From Siderastrea siderea (lineage: Eukaryota > Cnidaria > Anthozoa > Scleractinia > Rhizangiidae): 64,000 nt of DNA. The translations under genes were made by a program, and so were the position numbers. The stretch covers positions 60,848,399-60,912,398 of the forward strand of contig OZ034968.1 in the NCBI GenBank assembly GCA_964030785.1. Direction: 5' to 3'. Under the pieces are notes generated by a model. The model searched no databases. It was not told where the DNA came from and saw only the letters and a program-made list of their open reading frames with translations. Below are positions 23,569-36,294 of the stretch, one piece after another. The first letter of the stretch is position 1. Each line of letters begins with the position of its first letter.

Positions 23569-25141
23569 AGGCTTTAATAGATCGGATCGTCGGTGCGTGG
23601 AAATTGAAGTTGGGAAAAAATATGGGTCAAATATCACACGCCACTATTTGCCTAAGGGTTTAACAATGTTATTTCTTTTACCTGTCATAGCAATCTTAGT
23701 AAATGAACTACTAAGAAAAATGATTAAATATCAAGTTATTATTTTTCGCAGCGAATGAGGCAAGCGAAAGCTTCGTTTCCTCGGCGGTCCGCATGTTGTT
23801 GATGAGCAGTGGAAAATTTTCATTGTGCGCTTTTAATTTTCACTACAAATATTTAGATTCCGGTCACACAAGGCCTCCAGTTCTTGAAAAAAAAGGTTTT
23901 GATTTATTTCACTTCTTTCGGCTCAGAAAAAGAATTCTCTAAAAACTGTTTAAAATATTTAGGAGCGCCAAGCACTTGTGTTTCAATGTGTTGAGTGACC
24001 ACTGTACTATGATAGACACGATAAGCTGCCTGGCAGCTGACTACAACAATAACGGTTTTTCAAGAAAGATTCCCAGACTATGCCAAGAATGGCCAAAAAT
24101 CTCAATGCTTTTTTTATAATATATAATGAACATAAACAACGGCAGACAAGGTATCGCTTCTTTTATTTTCTCCCACACCAACATCGATCGACCCAAGGTT
24201 GAGAATTCGCGAGCATCAAAGTCTAAAGTTTTCATAGGTGTTTTGTCTAAATTTCCACAGCTTAAAAGATCAATTCTTCGAATAGCCATGTCTATTTTGC
24301 CACAGGTTTACAATGGATAAAAGTTACACAACCTACCTTGGAATGGACAACTTTATGATCGCTGTATAGCGGCTGAACAGCTGGCTGGAGAGCGCTATCC
24401 AAGCTTTGAACAACCGAGATGAAGCGATAAATTTTATCCACCGGACAGCGACTTATCCGTTGAAAAAGAGTTATCCACTTTTTGAGAAACTGGGGCCTGA
24501 ACTACAATCATTGTCTAAGCATATTTCGCTTATGTTTTGAACTCCCGCCAAATAACTCAAATAATATTGTCAACAAACCGTTTGTTTACAAGATTATTAG
24601 TTGAAACCTCACATCAGTTCTTACATCGTACGGTAAGAAAAATTCTTCATTTGCCGAATGAAACGAATCCTCAGAGGCTTCGGAAGTTAAAGACTGTTCC
24701 GAATCGTAGAAATACTCTTCGGAGGTTTCGCAGTCGACGGTAGACATCTTCAGTCAAAACACAAGGAAACGCGACTGAGGTGAGCCTCTGACGTCACAAG
24801 CTATTAAATTGCGCAATCACCCAGGAACACGTTTTCAGTAATGGCGGACACTTTTTACGCGACTTTGGAGCTAAAAAATATTAGGATGGAAGGTTTGTTG
24901 TTCAGTTTTCTGGGGAAATATGAACAAAACGCGATATTCCGCGACAGAATTTGGCGGAAATAAACCTATGAAATTTCGTCTCAGTGGCACTTTAAGAAAC
25001 GCTGCAACACTTCGCAAGGTTTTGGCGCCTTAAACTCGTGCGTGGACTGGAGCGAGGGATTTCCAAATATGGTACTTAGAAAAATGAATATTTACGAGCA
25101 TCGAACGCGAGTTACACGTTTCAAGTCCTTATGAGTTTCTG

Positions 25142-28100
25142 ATATTACTTACTTAGCAATTTACGAACCTAGAAGGGATACATAGCGCAGTGGACGTGGC
25201 AAGGGTTTCAACGACAGAGTGAGCTTAAAGTATTTTTCTTCGCCAGTAGCCCCGGGGCGAGAAAAATCACTTTGTATCGAAGTTAAATTAAGGAAAAATT
25301 ACAACTGAACGTCACTGAGACACAAATCTACGTTGTTTCAGAGTGCTTGACTTCTTGGGACGAAAGGAAACTGTAGAAATAGAAACTTATACAATTTCTT
25401 TCATCGTCAAGTCAATCACTTGTTTTTAAAATTTCACAGACAGTAGGTTTTTTACGGAAGGCTTTGACTCCGAAATATCGAGACAAGACAAAATGAAGCA
25501 TTTAATACAACTTTTTGTGGCGAGTCGGTCCAAAAATCATGCAGCAGTCTGAACAACAAGCATTGAACAAATTTAGTGCCAGAAAGGTCGACATTTTTTT
25601 GGCTATACCACGCAAAATTGACACTGATTTACCTGTACTCGATGTAGCCCTCTCTGTGTTCCAGCAGCTCCAAATGTCCAGATACAAATCGGATGCCATG
25701 TAAAATACGTTGAATCGCTTTCACAGTTGTTTGAAAGATGCTTTTACCATTCCGTCCGCGGGCCCTAAACTGAGAAAACTGCGTTTTGTGGTTTGCGCTT
25801 AAAAAAGTAAGGTGGTGAATTCTAATGTTCCTCACTTCCGTAGTCTTGTTTCAGTGAGCTGCAAAGAAATTATCGTTCAAGTTAAAATAGTAATTCTCTC
25901 TTCAGTTCGACCAAACAAACACATGATGGTTCCGTTGTCAGCGTTGTGCGAACGGAGCGATTACAAACTCGTTCATTTGAACTCCCGCAGCTACATGTAT
26001 AAAGGTGAGATCGTACAGCTTCAATCCGCTTTGAACCATGATTACAACAATTTTTTAGGAAACATCAAACACGTACCGCATTTCAGAGCCCATAATTGGA
26101 AGATTTTGTCCAAACCTTGTGCTTGTACGTTCACTTCGGAGCATTTTCATTGATTCATTCAGGTCCGCAAGGAAACGCTGCAACACTTCGCAAGGTTTTC
26201 GCGCCCCTTTTGGTCAGTCATGTGATCGCAATCGATTCTTGTTCCCTTTATATCTTGGAGTTTCTCTCTCTTTTTTTGTCTTTCTTAATTTTATAGCAAT
26301 CAATGATTGCCTTTTTAATAATTAAAACAATTATTCTACTTGGGCTAGCTGGATATCAAATAATTATAACCATTTTGGCGCTACGCCCCTTGTTGCCGAG
26401 TTATCTATCATATCCAGCGCGCCCTCGTTGTACGCAAATTTGGGTGTACCCACGCACGTTTATGACGTTGAGGGTGGCGCAATTTTGTCTAAAAATAGCA
26501 CATTTGTCTTTTTCGATGGGCCCGCGTGGACCCCGCGCTTACGCCGGTCTCCGTCCCCGATTCAGTCGGGGGAACAAGTACCTCTTTTGGTCAATTTTCG
26601 TATCTATGCCCGACGGGGTCCGAAGAAGCTTCGATTTATATTGTCCAATCAGAAAGAACTACGAACTCGCGCGCAAAAATGAAAGGAGTGTTTTCAAGTT
26701 TTAAACATGGCGTTCCTAGCACGGAGGAATCCGCAAGCCATAACCTTACTTCCAGACATGCTTTGACAGTATCGACGAGAAGTTTGGCTGTTGGAAATTC
26801 TGAAATTTATGCCTTACTGTAGAATAATGGTTAAAGATAGTTTGTTGAAGCTTAATTGGTTACATATTTAGATTCTTCTTCATTAACCTCGCCGGGGCAC
26901 AACACTGAATTAAAAAACCATTTAGTTTTTACGGCTTTCCAAGGCTGAAATATAGCGTTATTCAAAGCACGTTAAAAGATCCGATAGAAAAGAAGGTTAC
27001 CTGATCTTAGGTAAGGCAGTTAAGCTCGGATTAAACGCAGTTCACTCGTGGTTTTGACATCATTCAAGATAGGTTTCCACGAAGGCGCGAGAAAAGAAAT
27101 AATTAAGCTTATATTAAAAGTGCTTCTAACTGTATTTACACCTCGCTGATTACTGTGATGAAGCAAGTATTCTTCACGAAGAGAAGAGGGTTTTAAAATA
27201 TTTTTTTCCTGTCCTTATTCACATTAATGCATAACCTGAAGAAAACGTTGACTTAACAGAGTGGAAAACAGCTGATTGCATGAAAGTTTTCTTGCAGTTA
27301 CTGGCCAGAGAACAAAGTAATTCTCCATTTTCAAAGTTTTAAAAGCCTTATTAACTCTGTGTTTGCATTCCCAATGACCACTACTCTAATCCAGGTTAAT
27401 TTTGTACTAGAAAAAAAACCGCTGAAATAACGCGCAAATCAAAAAGCAAGAGCTAAACTTGTTGTTTCCTCAGCCGTCCGCATGTTGTTTTGATTCTTCT
27501 CGCAATAACCCTCAACAGTTTGTTAGTATTACTGACTTCGTTTATGACCAACAAAGAAACGCCTTCCAAGACAAACACATCTGTAATTCTTTATTATTGA
27601 AGCCCAGAAGGAATTCACATTGAAGAACCACAAGAAACCCACAAATTCCGACCTGAAACTGAAGTGATTATTATACGGTTCTAGCGCTCATTATTCTTGG
27701 TTTCAAGGCAAACTGCTCCTCATTTACTCAAGCATTTTGCCATAAATACAAAACTTGAAGCAAGATCAGGCAACGTTTTGATATCGCTGACATCATTATC
27801 AAGATTGAAATGGTGATAAAGTGAAAAATTAAAAAGAATAAGAATACGAATCTGAATCCATTAGCGTGCCAATCAGTCGGGTCCAAACATCGGATTACGC
27901 ACGGATTTAGTAAAAGCAGGACAGCGAAATCGTTGTCGTTGATAGCAATCAGTGTTTGTTGAGAGGCAGTTTTGTTTCCCCATCCATTCCATGCCCAAGA
28001 TATTTCAGAGACCACTCGTTCAGCCGACTTATGGACTTCATTACAGTCATTACTGGTCCTTACCTGTGCTATGCGACCCGTCACAAACAATTCTTAAAAT

Positions 28101-28391
28101 AGATGCCATCCAAATTTAAAAGCGAGTACGTAGTTGTCCTGATAAATATTTTCAAACGGTCTGCTTTTTCTTCCACGTTGAGAGCTAGCCGCCTTTCGAA
28201 GCAACAGAATAAACTGGTCCTCAGGTTAAATAGTTTTAAAAATGGAGCCCTTTTTGGTATTTCACTAGAGGTGATCGAGGCCTCGAGGATTCATATCTGA
28301 GTGGCCCACTGGCCAAATGCCGAAAATCGTGGGCTCAGTCTTTTCTCGGAGAAAAGATTTCGCCATCAAATGGCGCTTGTTCCCTCGACTG
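25142..28391. other. Transposon interior, no intact gene
   Basis: Contains a diverged direct repeat (25440-26200) of 21600-22140, an inverted copy of the composite transposon's left end (~26470-26570), and AT-rich sequence to 28391. Open frames such as 27728-28090 (-) and 26303-26704 (+) show no recognisable domain. Confidence 0.5.
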
Positions 28392-29337
28392 GATTATGGC
28401 TCCTGGTAGTACAAGAAAATTTGCAGCCGCTCATGTTAACTGATTTTACCAGCCAGCTACAAATATATATATTTCTTTATCTCGAGCGGGTTAACGTTTC
28501 CTTTCTAGAGCAATGCTCAATGGAAAAATCAATGGATTCACTTCAACACTCAAATTTACAACATAGAATATTTTTCTGATTTCTTAGGTGGGTATAACCA
28601 GCTCGAGGCAAAAAAGTTATGCACGTTAGACTGGTTGCATGACAACTCAAACACTCAAATAGTTACCTATAAAAGGTATCGGCTGCTAACGACAATACTG
28701 GCGGGATTTCCGCCACACGCACAAAAGACAAGATCCAAATCTACCTCGGTTTTCTTATCACTTTCATTTTTCTGGTCTTTGTCACCTCCACCAGCATTAA
28801 CGCCACCAAAAATCGCCAATCAAAGGACGAGAGTAATCAAATTGGAGACCAGTTTGGCCATTTCTTCAAGCGCGATCGCAAGCGAGTTCGGGTTAATACC
28901 CGGTCCAGTGACCTTCTCACACATGGCTCATAGTGACCTTTAATTTCAAAGGCAGATGTCAATCCCCACGCCCTGGAAACCCGTGGCTTTCTCGACTGTA
29001 TCGCGGACTCGGTCAACCATCGGTCGGCCATCCATGAGATCTGTATATGTATATAAATGTAAAATATATATTTTTCAACCATAATCATGTTTGCTTTCTA
29101 TGCCATTGTATTCTAAGGCCTTTAAAATGTTGTATTTCACTGATCAATAAGAAATTTTTCTGTTAATTTTTTATTTTTTTATTTTGGTCAGCACTTTCAC
29201 CTTCCAGTATTTTCACCTCACTGAGACTCCAAGCCATTCCAAATTTTTTCAGCGGGATCATTTGCAGTCCACTGTGGGGATCATTTGCGGTCCAATTTGG
29301 GGATCATTTGCGGTCGGGGATCATTTGCGGCGCTGTA

Positions 29338-30494
29338 CAGAACTAAAGGTTGCACTACGAGTGTCGGCTTGCTTTTGTAATTCTTTTGGTGATGTGTTGT
29401 AATCGGCAGTGTGTTTTTTAAAATCTGTCTTAAGAGTACAAATATTCAGTGGCTGAGAATAAACGATAGTTTTGTTCAGATGTTTGGGAATCTTGTCCCT
29501 CAGTAGACTTACAACAATTCCTTAGGAGTACTGAGTTGGAAATATAACAGAAACTATTTGATTGTCGGTCAACTGATTTGGTTTTCTGATAACTGAATAT
29601 GTTGATTCCTTGCTCTGGCGAAGACCTGTCACATTAACCGTAAGATGTTGGGGAAGGGGGAGGGGACCGCACAGTCCACACTGAAGTGGTGTGAAACCCA
29701 CAGGTTGTCTTCATAAATTTCACCATATTGCGGAAGAAAACGTCATTGGCTCTGCACGCATTGCGTGCCTATATTTATTTTTGTTTTCTTCATAAAAGGG
29801 AGAGCTCGAGAAAAGGTTAACAAGCGTACTCTTTTTAAAGAAGACTAAGGCAAACAAATTTTAAAGCAGTCTGCTATTAAAAGGAGACATTGTTAAACAG
29901 TTTTGACAATTCGGGAGAGCAATACCGCTCGATCGAATTATAGATAATTGATTGCAGCCTTTTTGTAAAATTTCGAAACGTTAATACGTAACGTTAGAAA
30001 GGATAAAAAAAACTTTGCCCTCCTTTTTCGTTCGCGATTGTATTCCTTTACATAACTGATCTTAATGACAATAGTTTTGCTGTCGCGCCTGATCAAACAA
30101 GAGAACAAACCATCTGCATCAATTAACAGGGCAGAAAAGTGTTTCTGCGTTTTTGAATAACCAGGCCCGGCCAGGGGGGTCGGGGGGCGGGGTGGGGAGT
30201 GGGATACTGATATACCTCATTCTTTCCCCTGGGATACCAATATACCTTAAAAATGCAAAAACTTTAATAACATATGCCTAAAATTATTGTAATACAGAAT
30301 ACTCTATACCTGAAAATTTTGGCAAAAAATACCGAATACCTTGGTACTAAAACACCCTAGATATATACCGTATACCCAAAACCCCATTGAGCCCGGGTAG
30401 CTCAAAGGTTGCAGTCCACACACAGTTCTAATTAACAGAACTTGCTGCTAATATAGGATATTGCTTGAGACGTTAGCCAAACTAATCAGTGAGT
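29338..30494. other. Intergenic with ATACC-rich and G-rich repeats
   Basis: Matches 62271-63470. It holds a G-rich run (~30173-30203) followed by a degenerate ATACC/TATACC repeat (~30215-30375), probably an old interspersed repeat. No gene is supported. Confidence 0.5.
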
Positions 30495-31022
30495 TATAAA
30501 TTAATTCTAGCTAAATGAATTCTTAAAGAGTGCTTTTTAGAAAGAAAATAGTAAAAATATACGTCTCTATTGGCTGCTTAAAATTAAAAAAGGAAACATT
30601 TTCGATAACATAAATAACAAACATATTTAAGGCCTAGGAAACACAAGGATCAAAACAAAATTTATCCTTCAGTGCTTGCACCTGCGTTTCTCAGTGTTTC
30701 TGCTGACCCCTGTGTTCGCGGTTGCGCTTATGCTGTAATGAAAACCAGTCTTTTGAAAATCCTCCAGTGCCCTTTTCTAGCTCTTCGCAAGGAAAATAAA
30801 ATATATATATATGTTATTTCATAGAAATAAAGAGAGGGAAAAATTTCTTCCAAAAACACCTTTAAACCATATCTACCCTCCATGCTTTCTTGTTTTCGTG
30901 TTTGGTCCATTAAAAAAAATTATATCAAAGTTTTATCAGTCCGCATTCAATTGTGATGACTTAAGTTAGGGCCACCTTCGCTGATCAATTTAGATTTCCC
31001 ATTCTTTTGAATTCACTGCATG

Positions 31023-31413
31023 CCGTAGTTATTCGAAAGAACGTCGCTGCGCTTATTAAATTTTTCGACTTGTCGGTAAAAAGCTTATTTAAGGGCGGCG
31101 CTTATCTAAAACTGCCTTCTCGCGAATAACACAGTTAGATGTTGTCATGTTTTGTTCATAAGAATAGCATAGAAAGGACGCAATAAAAAGTTAGTTTTTA
31201 GATCTATATCCCCTTTCACTCCAAAGAAATAACAATAACAGCAATAACAATATCAGGTCGTAATAGCATTCAGCATTTAGCCAAGTCAAAAATCGATCAG
31301 CGCTGCATACTTGATGGCAGGATGCGGCACTTATTCGAAGGCGGCGCTTATTGACATTTTTACTCCCAGATGCGACGCTTATTCAGGGGCGACGCTTTCT
31401 CGAGTAGATACGG
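31023..31413. mobile_element. MITE with GCGGCGCTTATT repeats (copy 2)
   Basis: Orthologue, by duplication, of 11553-11940. It has the same inverted ends and internal GGCGGCGCTTATT motifs. A third copy starts at 63964 and is cut by the window end. Confidence 0.7.
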
Positions 31414-32229
31414 TATGCTCTTTTTCGTCCTTCTTGACAACAGGGAGTGAATATGATACTAGTGGAAGAAACTGCATATCAATACCAGAAACTGAAAATA
31501 TTTTAAAAGTGTTCGTAGACACCCGACTGAAACTTTTCCTTCACTGTCTCTAGAAAAATTGAAAAAAATCAAGAGCCCAACTGTCAGCTGCCGCAATGTT
31601 TGTTGCGGCTGTTTTAGCAAAAACATGTTCCTTGGACTTGAGGTTGCTTGACGGAGTGCATTAAATGATATGTGTATTGGCTTTTAAAAGGTACGAATTC
31701 TTATCTTGGTTTTTTAAATGGTACCTTACTACAAATGTTTGGAAAGTTTGCGCCAACCCAAAATTAACCCTTACAACCAGTTGTATTCAGTTTAAGGTGA
31801 CATTTTTTCTACATATCATAAACCGACTGTAAAATTTCAGAAATATTTTGTCCCGAATTTTGGTAGTGATTTCAATTTCGGATAAACACAACAAAGGGAA
31901 TGGTAAGGAACGTGGCTGCGTTTTCCACCATCTTAAAATTTATTACTGTTTTACGCCTGCAGCAACTGGATGTGTTAAAATAATCACATGGTTCATTTTC
32001 TTCAGTGTCTTTGAATTGATGCTTTAATTTTCCTTTGCTAAATGATCAATTAAGAACTTTCTCCATTAAAACAAACCTCATGTATAAATTTTCATTTTGA
32101 ATCACATTTTATTACCATAATATATAAGTGTACAAGTGGTAAACTGGAAATGTATACAGAGTATAACCTTTTCATGAAACTGCCTACGGTGAATTACGAG
32201 GAGCGACAAAAAGCACTCAGTCATAAAAG

Positions 32230-33150
32230 CTAACTAGATGAACACTGAAAAAGTTGTCTGATTGTGTCCTTCACCGCTTGTCGTACTTCTCTAATCTTCC
32301 AGCAATAAAGAATGGGGTTTAATGACGAGTTTAAAAAAACTAAAGTTGCTGAAAATTCCAAAGCCATAAAAAGAAACGAAGAGAAATTATTACGGGCCGT
32401 TACGTAAGCTGATAATAAAACATAAGGCAGATAACAAACGACTAGTGTCAACTGCAGCCACAGTGCACTGGAAACTGCCTTTTTGTATCGTGAAATGTTC
32501 ATTGGGATTGTTTGTCTCTGGTTTTCGTGAACATTGTCTTGTATTTGATTTTGATGGTGATGCAACCCAAGGAAGATCTTTGTGTAACAGTAAATTGAAG
32601 TTACAAGACAGAGTGGTATAACTATCTTGATACACCATAACAATAAAACGAAATTCCAAAGGTACATTGTGGAAAATACAATACAAATAATCCACAAAAC
32701 AATTACAGTCACATATGTTCTTTTTAAAGTTACAACTTGTCTATATCTGAGCCCTAACAACAGGGCGAGAAGTCTGTCTATACTTATGGTAGTTAATGTT
32801 AACAGAGACATTGCACATACGATTCGGCCTGTTACGGCAAACGCAGATAATGTATAGCGACAAATGTTCAAACGTTCGTTTACCAGAGAAATCCAACAGG
32901 CAACTGCCAGAGGCTCCGTAATGATACCAACACAGAGATCAGTTATTGCAAGGTTCCGAAACAACAGCTTGGACGGTGGATGAAGTGAAGACTCCTTGTG
33001 GAGGGCGACTACGATCAGAGTGTTCCCCAGAAATGCAGTAATGGACAGAAAAATGTTCACCACTATGAGGCATATCAGCTCTTTGTGTAGACCTTCAACT
33101 AATTCTGCTGAGCAAAACTGTTGTTCGAATTTTTTGTGGTTTATCTTCAT
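32230..33150 (-). CDS. Class A (rhodopsin-like) GPCR, copy 2
   Basis: A 306-residue single-exon paralogue of the receptor at 12706-13626, produced by the tandem duplication. The same landmarks are present: GN in TM1, LAITDL in TM2, DRL after TM3, LP in TM6 (CYLPY), and NPILY in TM7 with KIREVRQAVKDTIRQLF after it. Differences cluster in the N terminus (MKINHKKFEQQ), extracellular parts and TM3-TM5, while helix 8 is identical. Both copies are open, which argues that both are kept or that the duplication is young. Start chosen at the first ATG of the 921-nt frame. Confidence 0.9.
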   Translation of the reverse strand: MKINHKKFEQQFCSAELVEGLHKELICLIVVNIFLSITAFLGNTLIVVALHKESSLHPPSKLLFRNLAITDLCVGIITEPLAVACWISLVNERLNICRYTLSAFAVTGRIVCAMSLLTLTTISIDRLLALLLGLRYRQVVTLKRTYVTVIVLWIICIVFSTMYLWNFVLLLWCIKIVIPLCLVTSIYCYTKIFLGLHHHQNQIQDNVHENQRQTIPMNISRYKKAVSSALWLQLTLVVCYLPYVLLSAYVTARNNFSSFLFMALEFSATLVFLNSSLNPILYCWKIREVRQAVKDTIRQLFQCSSS

Positions 33151-36100
33151 GTTCTGTAATGGGAATACGCCTCCGTGAACTCGGGTCGCTTCTTTGCATC
33201 TACGAATGACAATCTCAATATGATAAATATGTCAAACCACTGCCTTCCGAAAAGACGCACACTAATTATGTCTATTATAATTTTTTTATATAATATGCAG
33301 GTGTTTAAGGAATAGAGGAAGCGACAGCGACTTTCTGTTAAATCCCTTAATATTCAAAACTTTCCACTCTTTACAAGCTAGAAATGTCCCATCAGAAAGC
33401 GGGCCAAAAGTTAATTTTAATAGGAACTTCTGACTTCCTGGTGGCCTAAGCATGTTCACGTGAAGGATCAAGGAACAAAGATGATAAAAAACAACGTCTT
33501 ATGAGCCCAGTTATCACTGACTTACTCCATAACTGAAGAATGGATCGACTTATAATTAGCAATGACATTTGACTTCAAACATGAAAAAAACGTGCTCCCT
33601 GGAAAGCCTAAATTGAAAATAAAAGATCCATTGCCCCTCGTTTTCTTCTGTATGTTGGTTAGATGTGCATTGTTAAGATAAAATATTAGCAGTGTCCTTG
33701 TCTTCAAACAAATTGTTGGGAAAACATCGGAAGACGTTCTCGTTCGATGATTTTCTTTGATTGAATTCATGCTTTATCTGAATTCATGTTTCTTAAATTT
33801 TTGTTAGAGCTTAGTTGCACTCGGCATCTACCTAGATTTCTCCTATGTAAACTGTCGTTTAACGTCGTATTTGTATTAAAAATATGATTCTAGAATATTT
33901 CACCGAATAGAAGGATTTAATGCATATGTAAAAAGGCTTGCTTCTTGGAGACAAAATTTATTCTTGTTGCTAGATTAGTTTAGACACACCGGGAACCGTA
34001 AGGAGCAACTTTCTTAGAGACACTTTCTTCACAAAGCCACACGCTATACCTGAGGCAGCTGAAGAGGAAGTTCTAATAATAATTGCAGTTCAAACAACAG
34101 CATTTTACTCTGACGCATTCAGATACGTGCATCCACTGGTTTGTCGGTGAAGAGTGGTAGATATTCGGCAAATATCCTACACTAATTGCCTCCACTTCGG
34201 TGAATAAGTGTTAATTATTAACGATTATTGGGTTAACACACTTCTCACCAGTTATTCAACAAGGCATTTCAGAATTCTTGCGGTGTCATGGTAACATAAG
34301 ATAAAACGGTACTGACGAAAAACTTTGGAAAGGTGGCTGCTGATATCTGAAATTTGTTTGCAACATCCGTTCAGTAGTAATTTGTTGGTAGTGATTCAGG
34401 CAAGTGAGGAAAGACAGTTCAAGAAATTATTAAAGGAAGTTCTCGCTTATAATTACCACGCAGGAAGTTTCTTTCTATAATTATTGTCACCGTTGTCACT
34501 AAAGAGCACGTATCTGAAACAGGGGCACACAACGGTTCATTTCGGGAATATCTGTTCGGAGGCCCAAAATCACCTGAGATATTTGGAGTTGATTGCAGTG
34601 AAAGCTAGCGATTTCTTCGGCGAAACATCACGTCGAACCTTCGTAACAAGAAGACTTATTAGCTCCTATTGTTTTCGGAGGGACAAATCTGTCGTTTTTA
34701 GTGCAAAATAAGGTCAGCTAGCATTTTCGGAGAGCTATTAGCAGCTCGGAAATTCGGCGGATAGGATCAGTCTGTTCCCTAAAACTTGTTGCGGCCTAAA
34801 TTTTCAGCTAAAAGATCCGAACAGACCAATCTGTATTAGCTTACACAAATATGTCTTCGAAAAGCTCTGAAACAATCTAAGATAGCAGAAAATGATATTT
34901 CAAGTATTCTGCTAAAATTTTCTCGTTGGGTGCCCCTGCTACATGCATCAATTGTAAGTAAAATATTAATGTTGAATAGCCATTATTTTTAAAACGTCCT
35001 CTTGAGCTGTTACAGTTATGAAGTGTGGACATGAAGGTATAATAAAGGTGCCAAAAAAATCGGAACTTTTGCACATAAATTTCTGGCTATCGGCTATGTT
35101 GTTGTGACATATGCGTAAGAAGCGGTGTTTTCAGCTGTGTTTTAACTAATGCAAACAAATTGGTAAACTTTCAATGGTATCTTTGATTCTGTTAAACTGC
35201 ACTCGCTTTTCAAGCAGAGAGGTACCAAGACTCTGGGATTGCTCTTTATTCCATTGTAGTTCACATCTTTAGACTTCGACTCGACTCTCAGCTACTATGT
35301 TGCTATTGTCAACTGACCAGTATCAACTACAACTGACAGCTACTTCTTCTACTGCTGAACTACAACCGCTAATGCAACCAATTAGATACTGTCACTGTAG
35401 ACATGTTTGGGTTGACCTAACGTCAAGAACTTGGCCAACCCAATGAGCACTTGATCAGAACACCAAAATATACCAACGGAACAAACGGAAACTAATGACA
35501 TCTAGACACAATTGAAAACACTGGATAATTTTAGGATAAAGCAATAGCCATAACCTAGAACTGGGGAATAAATCAGTAAGATCCAGGATTCGACCCAACG
35601 TTAACCACTCATGGTGGTCTTTGGCCAAGGTCAGGGAAATTTCCCAAACGTGCTCACAGCGAAAACTAGTATCGCTAACTCTAGGACTCTCAGACAAGTA
35701 GGAAATGACACTAGACGGCAACAAAAATCCTTCGTGTGAGATGACCTTATTTTTTTTGCATAAGGTCATAGCACGATTATAAACTAGCCGTCTCGAACGG
35801 AAATTAGCGAAATTTCAAAATTCAAATAATAACACTACAAAGTAAATATTCAATTTTCAACTTCCTAACATTATGTCAGGCTTTCTACGGAGTACGTTTT
35901 CACGCGTTTGAAAGTAATAATATTTTGCTAATAATTAGTGGACCCATTCTTCAACGGAGGACGTCAGTTATGACTGGGTTAATAAAACTTTGCTATTTTA
36001 TCCTTTCGGTTCCTCTGTTTGATTCCGATTTATGATGCACTTACGTTTAAAACATCGGCCATAGTGTTCTATTGTTTGTCGTACAAACGGAGACTTTAAC

Positions 36101-36294
36101 CGTCTACAATACATACATACATGCATATGTTTCCACAATGTTTTATGAACAAGAAAAGAAAACTTAAACTCTTTTTTTTTTTCAACGACTACCATTTTTC
36201 GAGGACTCGAACCGGTTCTTCCTCTTTAGTAATAACCAAGCTGAACAAAAAAACCTTTTTGTTTTGTTTTGTCTTATGGCCCCTATACCATTAA
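33151..36294. other. Intergenic 5' side of GPCR copy 2
   Basis: Aligns with 13627-17158 minus the foldback insertion. It adds ~230 bp at ~33313-33545 not found in copy 1. No additional gene is recognised. Confidence 0.55.

Larger units (their letters stand above)
22145..24991 (+). mobile_element. Kolobok-like transposon, TTAA target duplication
   Basis: The ends AGTGCCACTGGGAC (22145) and GTCTCAGTGGCACT (24991) are inverted and flanked by TTAA (22141-22144, 24992-24995). Deleting the element rejoins sequence that matches the uninterrupted paralogous stretch near 26165. Longer inverted similarity includes GTGACGTCAGAGGCTCACCT near both ends (~22338 and ~24780). TTAA targeting together with a THAP-domain exon fits Kolobok. 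No transposase catalytic domain is readable. Confidence 0.75.
21166..25141. mobile_element. Nested TIR element (CAGAAACTCATAAGG ends)
   Basis: CAGAAACTCATAAGG at 21166-21180 is inverted at 25127-25141. The inverted similarity continues ~95 bp (for example CCAAATATGGTACTT against AAGTACCATATTTGG). Without the Kolobok-like insertion it is ~1.1 kb. No clean target duplication is visible. Part of its interior (21600-22140) has a diverged direct copy at ~25440-26200. Confidence 0.55.
20269..28405. mobile_element. 8.1-kb composite DNA transposon insertion
   Basis: Present in copy 1 and missing from copy 2, whose empty site with a single GTAGTAC is 61318-61324. The ends are CAGGAGCCATAATC (20269-20282) and GATTATGGCTCCTG (28392-28405), flanked by the 7-bp duplication GTAGTAC (20262-20268, 28406-28412). 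A second, internal match to the left end lies inverted at ~26470-26570 (CGGTCTCCGTCCCCGATT), implying nested or partly duplicated termini. Inside are broken ORFs, another TIR element, a Kolobok-like element and a LINE remnant. Confidence 0.85.
19702..29335. mobile_element. TA-flanked DNA transposon with GATCATTTGCGG repeats (copy 1, interrupted)
   Basis: The ends CAGCGTCGCAAATGATCCC (19702) and GGATCATTTGCGGCGCTG (29335) are inverted repeats flanked by TA (19700-19701, 29336-29337). Subterminal tandem units of CAAATGATCCCCAAATTGG run 19717-19885, and the reverse orientation runs 29250-29330. The 8.1-kb insertion 20269-28405 sits inside; without it the element is ~1.5 kb. The matching uninterrupted element is 60850-62268. 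It encodes no transposase, so it is a non-autonomous element of a TA-targeting family. Confidence 0.8.
11095..30494. repeat. Tandem duplication unit, copy 1
   Basis: Copy 1 of a large tandem repeat. It aligns with copy 2 from about 11095 (copy 2: ~30495) and is interrupted by the 20269-28405 transposon and the 14281-14893 foldback element. Removing these leaves ~10.6-11 kb. Each unit carries one GPCR gene, a GCGGCGCTTATT MITE and a TA-flanked transposon with GATCATTTGCGG repeats. Both coding and non-coding parts align with few substitutions and small indels, so the duplication is fairly recent. Confidence 0.9.

Noticed and set aside
27728..28090. 120-residue minus frame with hydrophobic segments
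   Set aside because: Briefly considered as a receptor fragment, but there is no GPCR or other motif and the hydrophobic stretch is A/T-driven.
28635..28943. 102-residue frame conserved at 61546-61854, and an overlapping frame with a hydrophobic stretch
   Set aside because: Lies inside the non-autonomous TA-flanked transposon, both frames are short, and no homologous domain is recognised; a spliced exon cannot be excluded.
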